NCBI GenBank assembly: GCA_023055425.1
Contig: JALGPY010000005.1
Span: 5,915,501 to 5,979,500, forward strand
Direction: 5' to 3'
From: Linanthus parryae
Lineage: Eukaryota > Streptophyta > Magnoliopsida > Ericales > Polemoniaceae
DNA length: 64,000 bases
In this document: one piece after another, positions 13,245 to 24,253 of the stretch
Numbering within the stretch: the stretch's first letter is position 1
Layout of the letters: each line of letters starts with the position of its first letter
Position numbers and translations under genes: made by a program
The notes under the pieces: generated by a model
The model's input: only the letters and a program-made list of their open reading frames with translations
Told to the model about the DNA's origin: nothing
Databases searched by the model: none

Positions 13245-13560
13245 ATCCCAACCGGTCCGAGGGAGAGGAACGCTGAGGAGCTAGACCGGTTGAAGCTCGG
13301 CGGAGGATTCAGATCTCACGGTGGTGGCGGCAGGTACGGCGATGAGTCTTCGACTTCTCGGTGGGGTTCCGGTAGGGGTTCTAGCTCTGATGAGCCGAGA
13401 AGAAGTTGATTTGTTAGAGATTCAGAATTGCCCCCTTTGATGAATGGGTTTCAGCGAAGAAGCCCCTGGCGGGTAATGGTTTCGATAGGAGAGAAAGGGG
13501 CGAGATAGGAGGTTTTTTCGGTTCCAATTCGAAGCCGATGAATCTGACAGTTGGGTGTTG
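13245..13560 (+). pseudogene. Captured, broken eIF4B fragment
   Basis: The plus-strand frame 13221-13409 reads N-I-P-T-G-P-R-E-R-N-A-E-E-L-D-R and then K-L-G-G-G-F-R-S, followed by Gly/Ser/Arg-rich sequence. In plant translation initiation factor 4B the segment PTGPRxRxxEELDRxKLGGGFRS is a recognisable conserved stretch. After a stop at 13407-13409, further eIF4B-like sequence continues in other frames, including A-D-E-S-D-S-W, which recalls the family's repeated ADExDxW motif. Frame changes and stops mean it cannot encode the factor. It lies wholly within the Pack-MULE-like element, so it is read as a transduplicated fragment. A short fusion transcript is possible. Confidence 0.7.
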
Positions 13561-14123
13561 AAGAAGATCTTTTTTCTTTCTTATTTTTTTCGGTTTTTTG
13601 GTCTGTAAATCTGTCCTTTCTTCATTATTTCTTCTTCTCCTTCTGTTATGTGTTTCTTTGTGGTGGTGGTGGTGTTTCTGGTAGTGTTGGTGGTGGTGGT
13701 GGTGGTGGTGTGTTGTTGGTGGTGTTGATGGTGTGTTGGTGGTGGTGAAGAAGAACACCAAGAACATAAACCACAATAAAAACAAAAATACAAACTTCAT
13801 TATTATGGTTGTGACTTGTGATTGTATTGAAGCAGGTTCATGAGTTGGGCAATTGGTTGAAGCGGAGGTTCAAGGTGTAGAAGGAAGATGTGTTGACTGT
13901 TAAAGCTGATGATAATTTGTAAGGTATTGGTAAGTGGTAATTTAGGATGAAGGCTAGAATTGGAGGTGGGAATGACTACTGAGGTTTGTTGGTGTAATGG
14001 TTGTTAGTTTGAGTAGTGTAATGGAGGAAGTTTATGCTTTTGTGATGGTGGTGTTCCGGGCGGGGATTCGATGGTGGCAGTGGTGGAGGTTGTTTTGTTG
14101 TGTTTTGTTGTTGTTGTGTTCAT

Positions 14124-14317
14124 GGGCGGATCTACATAGGAAGAAGTGGGGGCTATAGCCCCCACTCAATTTTTAAAAACTGCAATTTGACCCTATAATT
14201 TGTCCAATAAATCTGTTTTAGCCCCCACTGAAATCGAGCAATAACTCCTTCTATTCATCAAAATCTTCTCTTTTTAAAATTTAGCCCCCACTGACACAAA
14301 ATCCTGGATCCGCCCCT
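14124..14317. mobile_element. Small GGCGGAT-ended repeat nested in the MULE
   Basis: About 190 bp, starting GGGCGGATCTAC and ending GGATCCGCCCC, with the self-complementary GGGGGCTATAGCCCCC near the left end. Related GGCGGA-type ends occur at 32021-32210 and 63431-63776. It interrupts the Pack-MULE-like element and so is younger than it. Confidence 0.55.
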
Positions 14318-14707
14318 GGTTGTGTTGGTGGTCACTGTGAGTTGTGGGCAGTGGTGAATGGAATGGTGGATATGAGTTTGTTTTGAATTGGAGAAGTCTG
14401 AGTGTTTGTGTTGGTGGTGGGTGTTGGTGGTGAATCGGTGGTGGTGGTGGTGGAGGTGATGGTCAAGAACACCAAGAACATGAACAAAAAAAAATTAAAA
14501 ATACAAGTAGGGGCAAAATTGTCATAAAAAGGATAGGTTGCACCCCCATACTTACTAATTGTAACAGAATGGTGCTTTTCGTCTAACGTCCATCCACTGA
14601 CAAGGGTGGTTTTTGTCTCGACAGGGGTGGTTTTTGTATATCCCCAGACACGAGGGATGTTTTTGTATATTACCCATACTCAAGGGATGGATTTTTGTCT
14701 TTTACCC

Positions 14708-16373
14708 TAATTAAATTCAAATATAGTACTTTAAATATAAAGACAAATATATTAAGATAATATGATAATAAATAAACTCATGGCTAGGACAGACCCATCT
14801 TAAACTGGCCCACCAATAGAAGTCCGGTCCCATGATTGCTAATCTCTAGCCCGGACCGGGACCAACCCGCCTCTTTCTAGGATTGGATTGGGACCGGCCT
14901 TGGCCCGACCGTCCTTCCTCAATCGGTCACATCCCAAGCTTGGCTAGACCGTTTGACAACTCTACCAACAACACGACATTCAAACTAAGCAACTTCAAGA
15001 GAAATGGATACGCACGTCCAATAAACGTTTCTAAAGGCTGAAATAGATATTGGCAATGTTACCGTTGTGTTCTCGTTGACTCTAGCCAGTTTTATACTAC
15101 TATGAGATAAACTATAACATAAGTTTATCGTTTCCTAGCTCATATATAAATTATATATAACTGTTCCATTGAAGAAGGAAAAAGAGAATATGTGTTTAAG
15201 GGTGTGAAAGGGACGACCTCTCTAAAACACTTCATCCAACAGTAAACGGATGGGAGTGGTGCATCACGATGGAGGCCAGCTCCGGATAATTATAGATTAA
15301 TTAATGGTTTATTAGTCTTCACGGAATCATTATTGTCAAAGTCATTTCACATAATAATGCATTATATTCCCATTAATCTTTGTGTTTGGTACAGTGATGA
15401 AGCCTTTTGAGTTAGAGAATTAGAAACACCTTTTGATAATTGGACTATCATATTTTCGTAAGCATGAGGATGCAAACGGAACTCTACAAAGAACGAGGGC
15501 GCATTTGGAATTATACCATCGTCTATATTTGCAATGCACGAGGCAAAGAAAGGAAAATGAGTGTTTTCTAGATGCTCTTTGTAGCAAAATAGTACAAGTT
15601 ATGCTCTTGAAGTATCGTTTTAAGTGTTTTACGCGATGTTGTGATAAATTAGCTAAATGTTGTGAAACTCGACGTGTTATTCTCAAGGTTATAATGTTGT
15701 GACACGAAATGTCCTCTCTTTCGATGATGTATTAGTTAATTTTATTATATTTTAATTCTTTATCCAGTCGGTGCTGCTTTTGTCCAGTCGGTGTTTTTAG
15801 AATGACGTTCACGCCACTCTCGCTCACGCAGAAAGAATGATGTCAAAAATGTTTCGTCACAAAGTTCCGTTAAAGCAAAATATATGATGAAAGATCACAA
15901 TAACAGATGTTGATCGAATCAGAAAATTTAACCCTAAAAAGCTAATAAAAGTTTGTTCGGTTGATTCTCTTTGCATGACTTTAACTCTTGTGCGATTAAA
16001 AAGGCATGAACACAACTAATCATTTTTTTTTTTCGTTGCCGTAGAATAAGAAATTGCGACCTGAGTGTCCTAGTGTCAATGTTCGGATTTCGTCCCAAGC
16101 CACACAATGTTTAAACCTAGTTATTATTACTATTTTTTGGTTTCCCCAAACAGTTCCGGGGCTTCGCCCCGTAATCCGGTTCGACCCGGATCGCATGCCT
16201 GGGTATGACATGTGAGTCTCTCAGTGTGAATTTTTTGCATACACAAAGACTTGAACCCGAGACATGCTTAAGCGGAACCAAATTGCTTACCACTTGGACC
16301 AACTCTCATTGATAGTTATTATTACTATTTACATTTCGTAGAGATGCACAAAACTTGATTTTTCTTCCGAAAG
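14708..16373 (+). repeat. Left arm of inverted repeat flanking the SKIP30-like gene
   Basis: This arm matches the reverse complement of 21325-22767 along nearly its whole length apart from one SINE insertion at 16136-16312. Shared landmarks in order: the GC-rich CCGGACCGGG block, GTTTGACAAC, a segment around 15420-15700 that stays open on both strands, and GTTTAAACC near 16110. The open frames hit no family I know. The outer edge coincides with the end of the Pack-MULE-like element. Confidence 0.75.
16136..16312 (-). mobile_element. tRNA-derived SINE with 18-bp target duplication
   Basis: Read on the minus strand it starts GAGAGTTGGTCCAAGTGG (pol III A box) and has a B box GGTTCAAGTC about 35 bases on, ending in an A-rich tail. 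It is flanked by perfect copies of TAGTTATTATTACTATTT at 16118-16135 and 16313-16330. The right arm of the inverted repeat lacks it, which gives an empty site. Confidence 0.85.
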
Positions 16374-16993
16374 TAACGCATAACTGTCTATCAAAAAAGA
16401 GAATTGAAAATCATGTAGAAGGGATGGATATCCCAAATTAATTGAATCGAATATACTGTGCCAAAATTGTCATAGTCAACTTACTGCCCAGGCAAGTTAA
16501 GCACTTCAAAACCTTTAGGGTCAGGATCAATTGGTCGGGCTTGCATTTTTAAGGCATTAGATATTTTTTTTAGGTCATAAGTTCAAAGTTTGGGATAATT
16601 CAAGAGCTACGTATCAGCTTTTTCAACAGTCCGAATTTTCTCTACGGTGTGATTCGTAGACTTTTGACTAGAACAGAGATTTATCAAATGCGCCCGAAAA
16701 GAGTAGTGACTGCGATTTCCCACGTCAGAAATAAAAATACAGATAGAAAACTTAATAAAACGTTAGCGTAACGAAGAAGAGAAGGGAGAGAGAGTGGGCA
16801 TAACACGAGTCAGGAGTCAAGAGAAGCCCCAAATCGTCTCTTGTCAATGAAAAAGCCTCCACCACGCCTAGCTTCTTAGGTTATCTTCCTCTTCCCCAAA
16901 TTGCTTCTTCTTCAGATTTTCCCCATCTTCTTCTCTCTCTCTAGACTCAGAGCGAGAGGCGAACTTGTTCTCTTCGTCGATTCAGGCTCTCAG
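16374..16993 (+). promoter_or_regulatory. Probable promoter and leader exon of the SKIP30-like gene
   Basis: Upstream flank followed by a CT-rich, leader-like stretch (about 16850-16993) ending CTCTCAG before GTTTAAG, a plausible donor. Transcription start cannot be fixed from sequence. This reading depends on the 5' UTR intron proposed for 16994-19784. Confidence 0.4.
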
Positions 16994-19784
16994 GTTTAAG
17001 ATCTCTCTCGTCTCTTCATCAATTTTGCGTTTTTTTCTTCTCGCAATTGTTCATGGAATTGAAAAGAGTTATGACATTAGTCTTGATTCGATTGCTTAAT
17101 TGTTCCTGATGTTGAAATTAAGGTACCTGCAGTGGCTTTATACAACAGAAATGCTAGGGTTTCCAATTCAATTTGCCATCTTCTTCCGTTATCAAGCTTT
17201 AATTGTGTTAGATTCGATGCGGCTATAGATAGTAGAAACTCATATTGTCTGATTGTTGTACTTTCTGAATTCATCGTGTTCTTCACCTAAAAAAAACGTT
17301 TTTTTTTTCACACCAAATTGATCTTGTGATTGGGGTTCCTGCAAATTGACCTGGGGGGGTGTTCATTTCCTCTAGCAAACTTCGGCTTCTAGCTTGTTTT
17401 CAAACTTGTGCTAGTATCATCAAACTAGGGTTATATCTGGTGGTTCTCTTTCAGATCTGATAACCATGTTGACATTCATTTTGACAGTCATTAGTTGATG
17501 CATAAGCCCAACATGTTTACTATTTTGTTTGGTAACATGCTATTGTTAGTAGCATACATTGTTTCTGAACACATGTGCCCCGTATGACTTTGGTTGTTGG
17601 TAAGGTGTTTCTTGAAATTACATGTTAGCAGCGATGATACGATATAAGGTATAGATAGTTGTTAAGTCATTGTATGGTTTAGTGGAGGGTAGATCATATG
17701 ACTTTGATCGCATATCATCTCTACTTTCTTTAGGTGAACCTCGTTGGTTGGCTTACATGCCAATAGTGTAGCATAAATGACTGCTCCCACCGGCCCAAAA
17801 TGAGTGTCGTGCTATTTCTTTTGCAACCATTTTGAGATGATAATTTGACTAGCCATACGGTAAAAGAACTATTAATCTTTTCACATTGGTGTAGAGTGAT
17901 CTTAACTTTACAACACTGAAAAGAACAGCAAGTATCGGCATTGTTTTGCTAGTCAAATCATCACCACAAAATGTTTGCAATAAACAGCACGACACTCATT
18001 TTTGGAAGGAGGGAGTATTCTTTAAATGAGTTGGATCTCTAATTCTAAAGACTGTTCTGTAGCTGCTCTTTTGATTTAATGTAGGTTCTTAATATTCACT
18101 TAGATCCTCCCATGTTTTAAATAATGGAGAATCACATGAGAAAAACTCTTACATTGATCTTTTTTTTTTGCATTGGGAATCTGGTTCACTAATGAAGACC
18201 AAGTGATTAAGCAGTTTTGATATAATAGACTGACATGTTTACTGTTTATAATCTCTTATTGCTGGCTTGCTTAGTAATGCTGTGGTCTACCTTTTACATT
18301 TACGTAAGGTGATTCCTTGAATAATCCTCCTGTAGAGTATCTATCTTGAGCATACTGTTCAAATGAATTAAGTTATACAAGTGCAAATTGTAGTATCTTC
18401 TTTTTCCTTGCTAGTTTTATCACACCCATAACCATGTGCATAAAAAATTATTTATGCCTTCTATTACAATGCTGAAGAATGGTTATGCGTTTTTGTTGTG
18501 TTGGTTTAACTTATCTCTAAATTCTTCTTCTAGAATCAGTTGACTTCCTTTATAACACGATTATTTCTGTTTGTTTTCTATGCTAACATAATATGCAAAG
18601 ACCTCATTTTGGTGAGGCCCTGTCAGACTTTCATGACTATTACGCCTTTTTGATCAGTTGCAGGACGCATCTTCCTATATTTTAGCCATTTCACTACTTT
18701 CTCTCCCACTGTTATATAATTAGTCAAAATGCCATTCCACTCTCACATTTAATAACTTCCATTTCTCTCCAAATATATAAATTAATACCCAAACCTTGTC
18801 TAGGCACCATTTGTAGTATGAAATATGTGGAGGGAAGGGGACATTCAATCTTCCTTCTCTGTTGCAATATCTAGTTTAATGTGAAGATAGAATCGAGGGA
18901 TGAAAAGAAATAGATCAGATTAGTGATGATTTGTTCTCTTCAGCTTGCTGGACTTTCTGTTGTTTCTCTGAAACATCACTGGAGTATGTTGTGGTAAATT
19001 ATGTTTGCAGCAAGATATCCCATATGATGCTTAACAACATTTGTTACAATTCCTAATCTTGTACGGCTAGTATCCGAGGAACCCTTCTTTCCATTGAGTA
19101 TAATTGGTTAAGTTATGGTCTCAACTCTCAATTAAAATCAGTCATTAAAAGTATGATGAAATGTGTAAATGCCACTGTTTCCATGACTAATATGACTGAA
19201 TCATACTGTTGGATTCATGTCTTCTCAGTTGGTCATTAAGGTTGCAAGAGCTTAAATACTTTTCTCGGCCTAGCTCTTACCTGATTCCCTGCCATGTAGA
19301 TATAAATGTAACTAACACACGCATTTCCAGCTCTATGTTTTGTCCATTCTTCTATTACTAAAAAGAACCATAGGTTGCGAAATGTAAGATATCTGGGTTT
19401 ACAGTTGATGCCATTCTATCATACACAGTTTTGATATGTTTTGCCATGCATTTTAACTTAGATAAGGACTCATGTCCCATCCCCATTTACAATACTGGGT
19501 TCCCAATAGAAACTTCAAAGAAATCCATTATTTGATTTGATTTTTCTAAGCACGGTGTTTTGATGTTCCCTGAACTTGAAGACGTTTGGAAATGCTTGCA
19601 ATTTTTTTATTATATTTGTGTCTGTAATATCTGAGCTGACTGACATTTATGTGATGATTTAATTTCTATGCTTCCTTGCAACCACTTATATCATTGTCTA
19701 AAGATTGAAGAAACCACAAACTCTTCCTCTCCAATAAGATGCACTTCATGTATTGATGGTTTTTTTCTTCCTTTGGGATTTCAG
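16994..19784 (+). other. Probable 5' UTR intron of the SKIP30-like gene
   Basis: T-rich, stop-dense sequence of about 2.8 kb between a CAG/GTTTAAG donor and a TTTGGGATTTCAG acceptor (an alternative acceptor is at 19804). It contains a Stowaway-like MITE. No coding exon is seen. Confidence 0.45.
17779..18017. mobile_element. Stowaway-like MITE
   Basis: Inverted ends: GCTCCCACCGGCCC on the left and the complement of CTCCCTCCTTCC on the right, both running into AAAATGAGTGTCGTGCT. It carries the internal words TTTGACTAG and GTTTTGCTAG shared by the other Stowaways here. Confidence 0.7.
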
Positions 19785-19845
19785 TTATTACTATCACTTT
19801 CCAGCGGAGGAACAAGTTGAGCTCGTATCATAACTAATAACCATC

Positions 19846-20889
19846 ATGTCTGATGGGCTGATTGAGGGTCTCCCCGATGCAGTAGTCCTCAGGTGCCTTG
19901 CTCGTGTTCCCCTCTTCCTTCATCCCAAGTTGGAGCTTGTGTCCCATTCCTGGAGAGCTGCCATCCAGAGCCAAGAGCTATTCAAAGCCCGCAAGGAGGT
20001 CAATGCTTTGGAGACTTTCTTATGTGTTTGTGCATTTGACCCCGAAAATCTCTGGCAGCTCTATGACCCAGTGCAGGATCTTTGGATGACTCTTCCGATT
20101 ATACCCTCAGAAATCAGGCACCTCGCACATTTTGGTGCTGTCTCAGTTTCTGGAAAGCTCTTTGTCCTCGGAGGCAGCAGCGATGCTGTTGACCCATTGA
20201 CCGGTGACCACGACGGAAGCTTTGCGACCAAAGAAGTATGGGCCTACGACCCGGTCACCCGCCGGTGGGCCCAACGGGCCCCCATGTTTGCGGCCCGTGC
20301 CATGTTTGCCTGTTGCGTGTTGGATGACAAAATCGTTGTTGCGGGAGGGTTCACCAGCTGCCGAAAGTCAATCTCCAAAGCAGAAATCTACGACCCAGAG
20401 AAAGACGTGTGGGCTTCATTACCTGATCTACCCCTCACTCACAACACATCATGTTCAGGCATAGTCATCAAGGGTAAGGTTCATGTACTGCACAAGGGCT
20501 TGCCAAATGTGCAGGTCCTGGAAGGGGGCCTGAAGATGGGCTGGACGGTTCGGGACCACGGTTGGGCCCACGGCCCAATGACAGTTGTGAGGGGATCCCC
20601 CTATGTGTTGAACCATGGCATTGTTTACAAGCAGGAAACAGAAGCGAGCAAGGTTGCGGTTACATCATCTGAGTTCAAGAGCAGGATTGGGTTCGGGATG
20701 GTTGGGTTGGGAGACGACATCTACGTGGTTGGAGGAGTTATCGGGCCGGAGCGGTTGAACTGGCACATCAAGAGGCTTTCGGAGGTCAACGTGTTGAATC
20801 TCAAGAGCGAGAGGCCGATATGGCGTCAGGTGGCTCCAATGACTAGGTGCCATGGAACAATTCTGGGCTGTACCAATCTGAGTGTTTAG
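19846..20889 (+). CDS. SKIP30: F-box/kelch-repeat protein, SKIP30-like
   Basis: One uninterrupted exon of 347 codons plus stop, about the length of Arabidopsis SKIP30. An F-box fills residues about 6-50 (LPDAVVLRCLARVPLFLHP, then SHSWRAAI). Kelch repeats follow, with the paired-glycine signatures FVLGGSSDA, VVAGGFTSCRKSIS and YVVGGVIGPERLNW and the linked Y-D-P and W motifs. The end, M-T-R-C-H-G-T-I-L-G-C-T, is typical of this subfamily. In the family, the F-box binds a SKP1-like (ASK) subunit and the kelch propeller recruits a substrate for an SCF ubiquitin ligase; the SKIP30 target is not known to me. The ATG follows an inferred 5' UTR intron. The gene sits between the two arms of an inverted repeat. 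Codon use is richer in GC than the flanks. Confidence 0.9.
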   Translation: MSDGLIEGLPDAVVLRCLARVPLFLHPKLELVSHSWRAAIQSQELFKARKEVNALETFLCVCAFDPENLWQLYDPVQDLWMTLPIIPSEIRHLAHFGAVSVSGKLFVLGGSSDAVDPLTGDHDGSFATKEVWAYDPVTRRWAQRAPMFAARAMFACCVLDDKIVVAGGFTSCRKSISKAEIYDPEKDVWASLPDLPLTHNTSCSGIVIKGKVHVLHKGLPNVQVLEGGLKMGWTVRDHGWAHGPMTVVRGSPYVLNHGIVYKQETEASKVAVTSSEFKSRIGFGMVGLGDDIYVVGGVIGPERLNWHIKRLSEVNVLNLKSERPIWRQVAPMTRCHGTILGCTNLSV

Positions 20890-21324
20890 TGATTCACTGG
20901 GTTTTGGTGGATTTGGTTAAATCTTTATAAGAACTCTGTTGTGCTTGTTGTAAGTTTGGTAAGCTCCTTATTAGGAGTGGGGTAGGAATGATCTTTCTTT
21001 TAACTCTATGCTGCTGCTACTACCTTTATTTTGTTTATGAAACTATTACCCTGGTCTTTTATTGTAGTGTTGGGAGTTTTACATTCAGATGCACATTTTC
21101 TAGTTGTTAAATCTGTTTTGTTGTTTCATATGATGCCTGCCAGATGTGGAACCAGGTTTGGGGCATCATGCTAGTTATAAACTGGTGTGTTTTCTTTAAT
21201 TCCAAAAAAAAAAAATGTGTTTTTAATAGCTGATTAAGAATGCTATTAAAAGTATCAGTAAAGATTAGGGTATTTCTCAAAATTAGGGTGAAGCGAATTC
21301 TGCCCCAATATCTAATTGTGTTCT

Positions 21325-22767
21325 TTCGGAAGAAATGCATTTCTATGAGAAGTAAATAGTAATAATAACCAGGTTTAAACATTGTGGCTTGGGACGTAAA
21401 TCGGATATTGACACTAGGACACTCCAGTCGCAATTTCTTATTCTACGGGAACGAAAATAAAAAAAATAATTAGTTGTGTTCATGCCTTTTTAATCGCACA
21501 AGAGTTAAAGTCATGCAAAGAGAATCAACTGAACAAAATTTTATTAGCTTTTTAAGGTTAAATTTTCTGATTTGATCAACATCTGTTATTGTGATCTTTC
21601 ATCATATATTTAGCTTTAACGGAACTCTGTGACGAAACATTTTTGACAAACATCACTCTTTCTGCGTGTACGAGAGTGGCGTGAACGTCATTCTAGCAGC
21701 ACCGACTGGATAAAAGCAGCACCGACTGGATAAAAGAATTGAAATATAATAAGATTAACTACTACATCATCGAAAGAGAGGACATTTCGTGTCACAACAT
21801 TATAACCTTGAGGACAACACGTCGAGTTTCACGAAAATTAGCCAATTTATCACAAAATCGCGAAAAACAATTAAATCGATGCTGCACGAGCATAACTTGT
21901 ACTATTTTGCTACAAGAGCATCTAGAAAACAGTCATTTTCCTTTCTTTTCCTCGTGCATTGCAAATATTGAAGATGGTATAATTTCAAATGCGCCCCTCT
22001 CTCTTTGTAGAGTCCCGTTTGCATCCTCATGCTTAGGAAAATATGATAGTCCAATTATCAAAAGGTGTTTCTAATTCTCTAGCTCAAAGGCTTCATCACT
22101 GTACCAAACACAAAGATAAATGGGAATATAATGCATTATTATGTGAGATTACTTTGACAATAATGATTCTGTGTAGACTAATCAACCATCAATTAATCTA
22201 TAATTATCCGGAGCTGGCCTTCATCGTGATGCCCCACTTCCACCCGCTTACTGTTCGATGAAACGTCTCAGAGAGGTCGTTGCTTTCACACCCCTGAACA
22301 GCTATTATCTTTTTCCTTCTTCAATGGAACATGTGTAGCATATATATTAGCTAGGAAACGATAAAGTTATGTTATAGTTTATCTCATACTATAAAACTGG
22401 CTAGAGTCAATGAGAGCACAACTGTGACATTGCCAAGATCTACTTCAGCCTTTAGAAACGTTTATTGGACGTGTGTATCCATTTCTCTTGAAGTTGCTTA
22501 GTTTGAATGTCGTGTTGTTTGGTAGAGCTGTCAAACGGTCTAGCCAGGCTTGGGATCTGACTGGTTGAGCCAAGGCCGGTCCCAATCCAATCCTGGAAAG
22601 AGGCGGGTTGGTCCCGGTCTCGGTCCGGGCTAGAGATTAGCAATCCTGGGACCGGACTGCCATTGGTAGGCCAGTTTAAGATGGGTCTGTCCTAGCCAAT
22701 GAGTTTATTTATTATTATCTTAATATATTTATTTGTATATTTAAAGTATTCTATTTGAATTTAATTA
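21325..22767 (-). repeat. Right arm of inverted repeat flanking the SKIP30-like gene
   Basis: Reverse complement of 14708-16373 without the SINE. The arms are diverged by substitutions and small indels, so the duplication is not recent. Open frames around 21739-22074 are the counterparts of those in the left arm and are not convincing genes. Confidence 0.75.
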
Positions 22768-23152
22768 TATATAATAAATTAGGCAGTCCCAGTTTGGTCC
22801 TGGACAGAGGTGGGCCGGTCCCGGTCGGGGCAAGAGATTAGTAATCCTAGGACCGGACCACTATGGGTGGGCCAGTTCAGTATGGGTCTGTCCTATCCCG
22901 TTTATTTATTGTTTTTTAATATATTTATTTGTATATTAAAAGTACTATATTTGCATATATGTCGCTTATATATTTGTATATATATTTAATAAATTAGGTG
23001 GTCCTGGGCCTGGCCAGGCCTTCGGCCTCCCTATCGGCGACCAGTCCTATCCACTATCCCTCCAGCCCTGGTCCAGTTCAAGACTACCCCGATCCCTGGC
23101 CGGACCGGCAAATGGGCCGGTACGGTGGTCCTCAGCCCATGTGACAGCTCTA
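22523..23152. mobile_element. GC-rich repeat with TAGAGCTGTCAAA ends
   Basis: Starts TAGAGCTGTCAAAC and ends TGACAGCTCTA, a short inverted terminal repeat. The interior is made of CCGG- and GGTCC-rich blocks alternating with AT-rich spacers. Relatives: 14708-14964 (partial, left arm), about 28019-28380, and 52312-52784. The transposon class is not clear to me. Confidence 0.6.
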
Positions 23153-23417
23153 TGTCTTATATTTTCCTCCGTGGGCTGTCCTCTGTTTTGTCGTGTCATT
23201 TTTTTCGTAGCAGGACACATAAATGCAGACAGAGGGAGTAGAAAAATTCGCGTGTGGCAATATCTTGAAATAAGCCGTGATATTTAAGCAAATGATGACA
23301 ACTAGTGAACATATATAACATACAAGCGCACTGTAGTTGTCAAACAAACAAGAAATTATAAAAATGACACAAGCCACTCTGTCGATAAGCAGAAACCACT
23401 AGGGCATAGTCCAGAGC

Positions 23418-24253
23418 TTAGAATGTGGTGGCAATAGAAGCAAACGAGGCAATGAAGAGCAAGCCAAAGACCACAGCATTAAACGGCGAGTTCATGGTGC
23501 TCCCTCCTGCTATGGCACCCCCTTTTGAAGGAACTGTCTTCGAGCCCACACCTGCTGATGGAACTTCTGATTGTGATGACTGTGATGGTGTGATCTCGGG
23601 CACTGTTTCATCGGCTGGGGTCGAATCTGCTGGAGCAATTGCATCGCTAGTCACTGAAGCTGATGGTGAAGGTGCATTTGCTACGGCTGCATATAAAAAT
23701 GCAAGGTTTTCATCAGAAACTGCATTATGGAAACAGGCAGACAGAAACAGATACAGACGGATCGACATGACATGGCTCTAATACCATGTTAAGAATCCTG
23801 GAGTTCCACCTCAGAAACAACTGGCAATGAGGGGAGTAGCCCAAGTATCTTATCAGGCACATGTGCAACAGAGAGGGTAACTTCCCGATGTGGGAAAGAC
23901 AACAATTCTCAACGCAGTTAGAAATTGAGCTTACCATTACACGAGCTAACAGGTGGAGTTTTCACATCACAAGCATCGGGTAGAGAAAGCGCGAGCGTCT
24001 GATTTATACTCATACCGATTGAGCTACCTGCGCTATTCAGCAATGTGCAAAGGCAGCGAGGCTGTGTTTGCACAATGCTACTGAGCTGAGAGCAGCAAGA
24101 AGAAGATGGGGTTGATGAGTTTCCGGTAACAAAGGTGAGACATGGAGCTAAGCCCATGATCGCCTTTGTGCAGCTTGATTGAGCCGAAGCGCCGTTCCAC
24201 AGCACCAAAGCAATGGCCAAGGCAAGTCCCATTTCAATCCTCTTTGAAGCCAT
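23418..24253 (-). CDS. GPI-anchored non-specific lipid-transfer protein (LTPG)
   Basis: Two exons, 23935-24253 and 23418-23686, joined in phase 1, give 195 residues. Residues 1-24 form a signal peptide ending A-S-A. The eight-cysteine LTP fold follows: C, C-L-T-F, S-C-C-S-Q-L, R-C-L-C, then cysteines near D-A-C and S-S-C. A Ser/Pro/Ala-rich linker is encoded by exon 2, and the C-terminus is a hydrophobic tail (A-V-V-F-G-L-L-F-I-A-S-F) after a small-residue site, as expected for a GPI anchor. LTPGs act at the outer plasma membrane and wall in lipid export for cuticle or suberin and in defence. A second member lies 1.2 kb away on the other strand. Specific orthology is not claimed. Confidence 0.85.

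Larger units (their letters stand above)
12796..14707. mobile_element. Pack-MULE-like element carrying an eIF4B fragment
   Basis: Ends are long imperfect inverted repeats: GGATAAAAGACAAAATC on the left and the complement of GGGTAAAAGACAAAAATCC on the right, each followed by matching words (CCCTCGTGT, GGGGATATACAAAAA). Inside are CT repeats, a piece of an eIF4B gene, GGT repeats and two AAGAACACCAAGAACA words. There is no transposase, so it is non-autonomous. The termini match those of the element at 30185-31829. A clean 9-bp target duplication is not visible (ATATTATAA left, TAATTAAAT right). Confidence 0.7.

Noticed and set aside
13414..13800. Open frames on both strands in the GGT/CAC repeat, including a His/Thr-rich 128-codon frame
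   Set aside because: They come from the trinucleotide repeat inside the MULE-like element; low complexity keeps all frames open.
21739..22074. 111-codon frame in the right inverted-repeat arm
   Set aside because: Its counterpart in the left arm has different frame limits and the start differs; no domain. Treated as repeat sequence.
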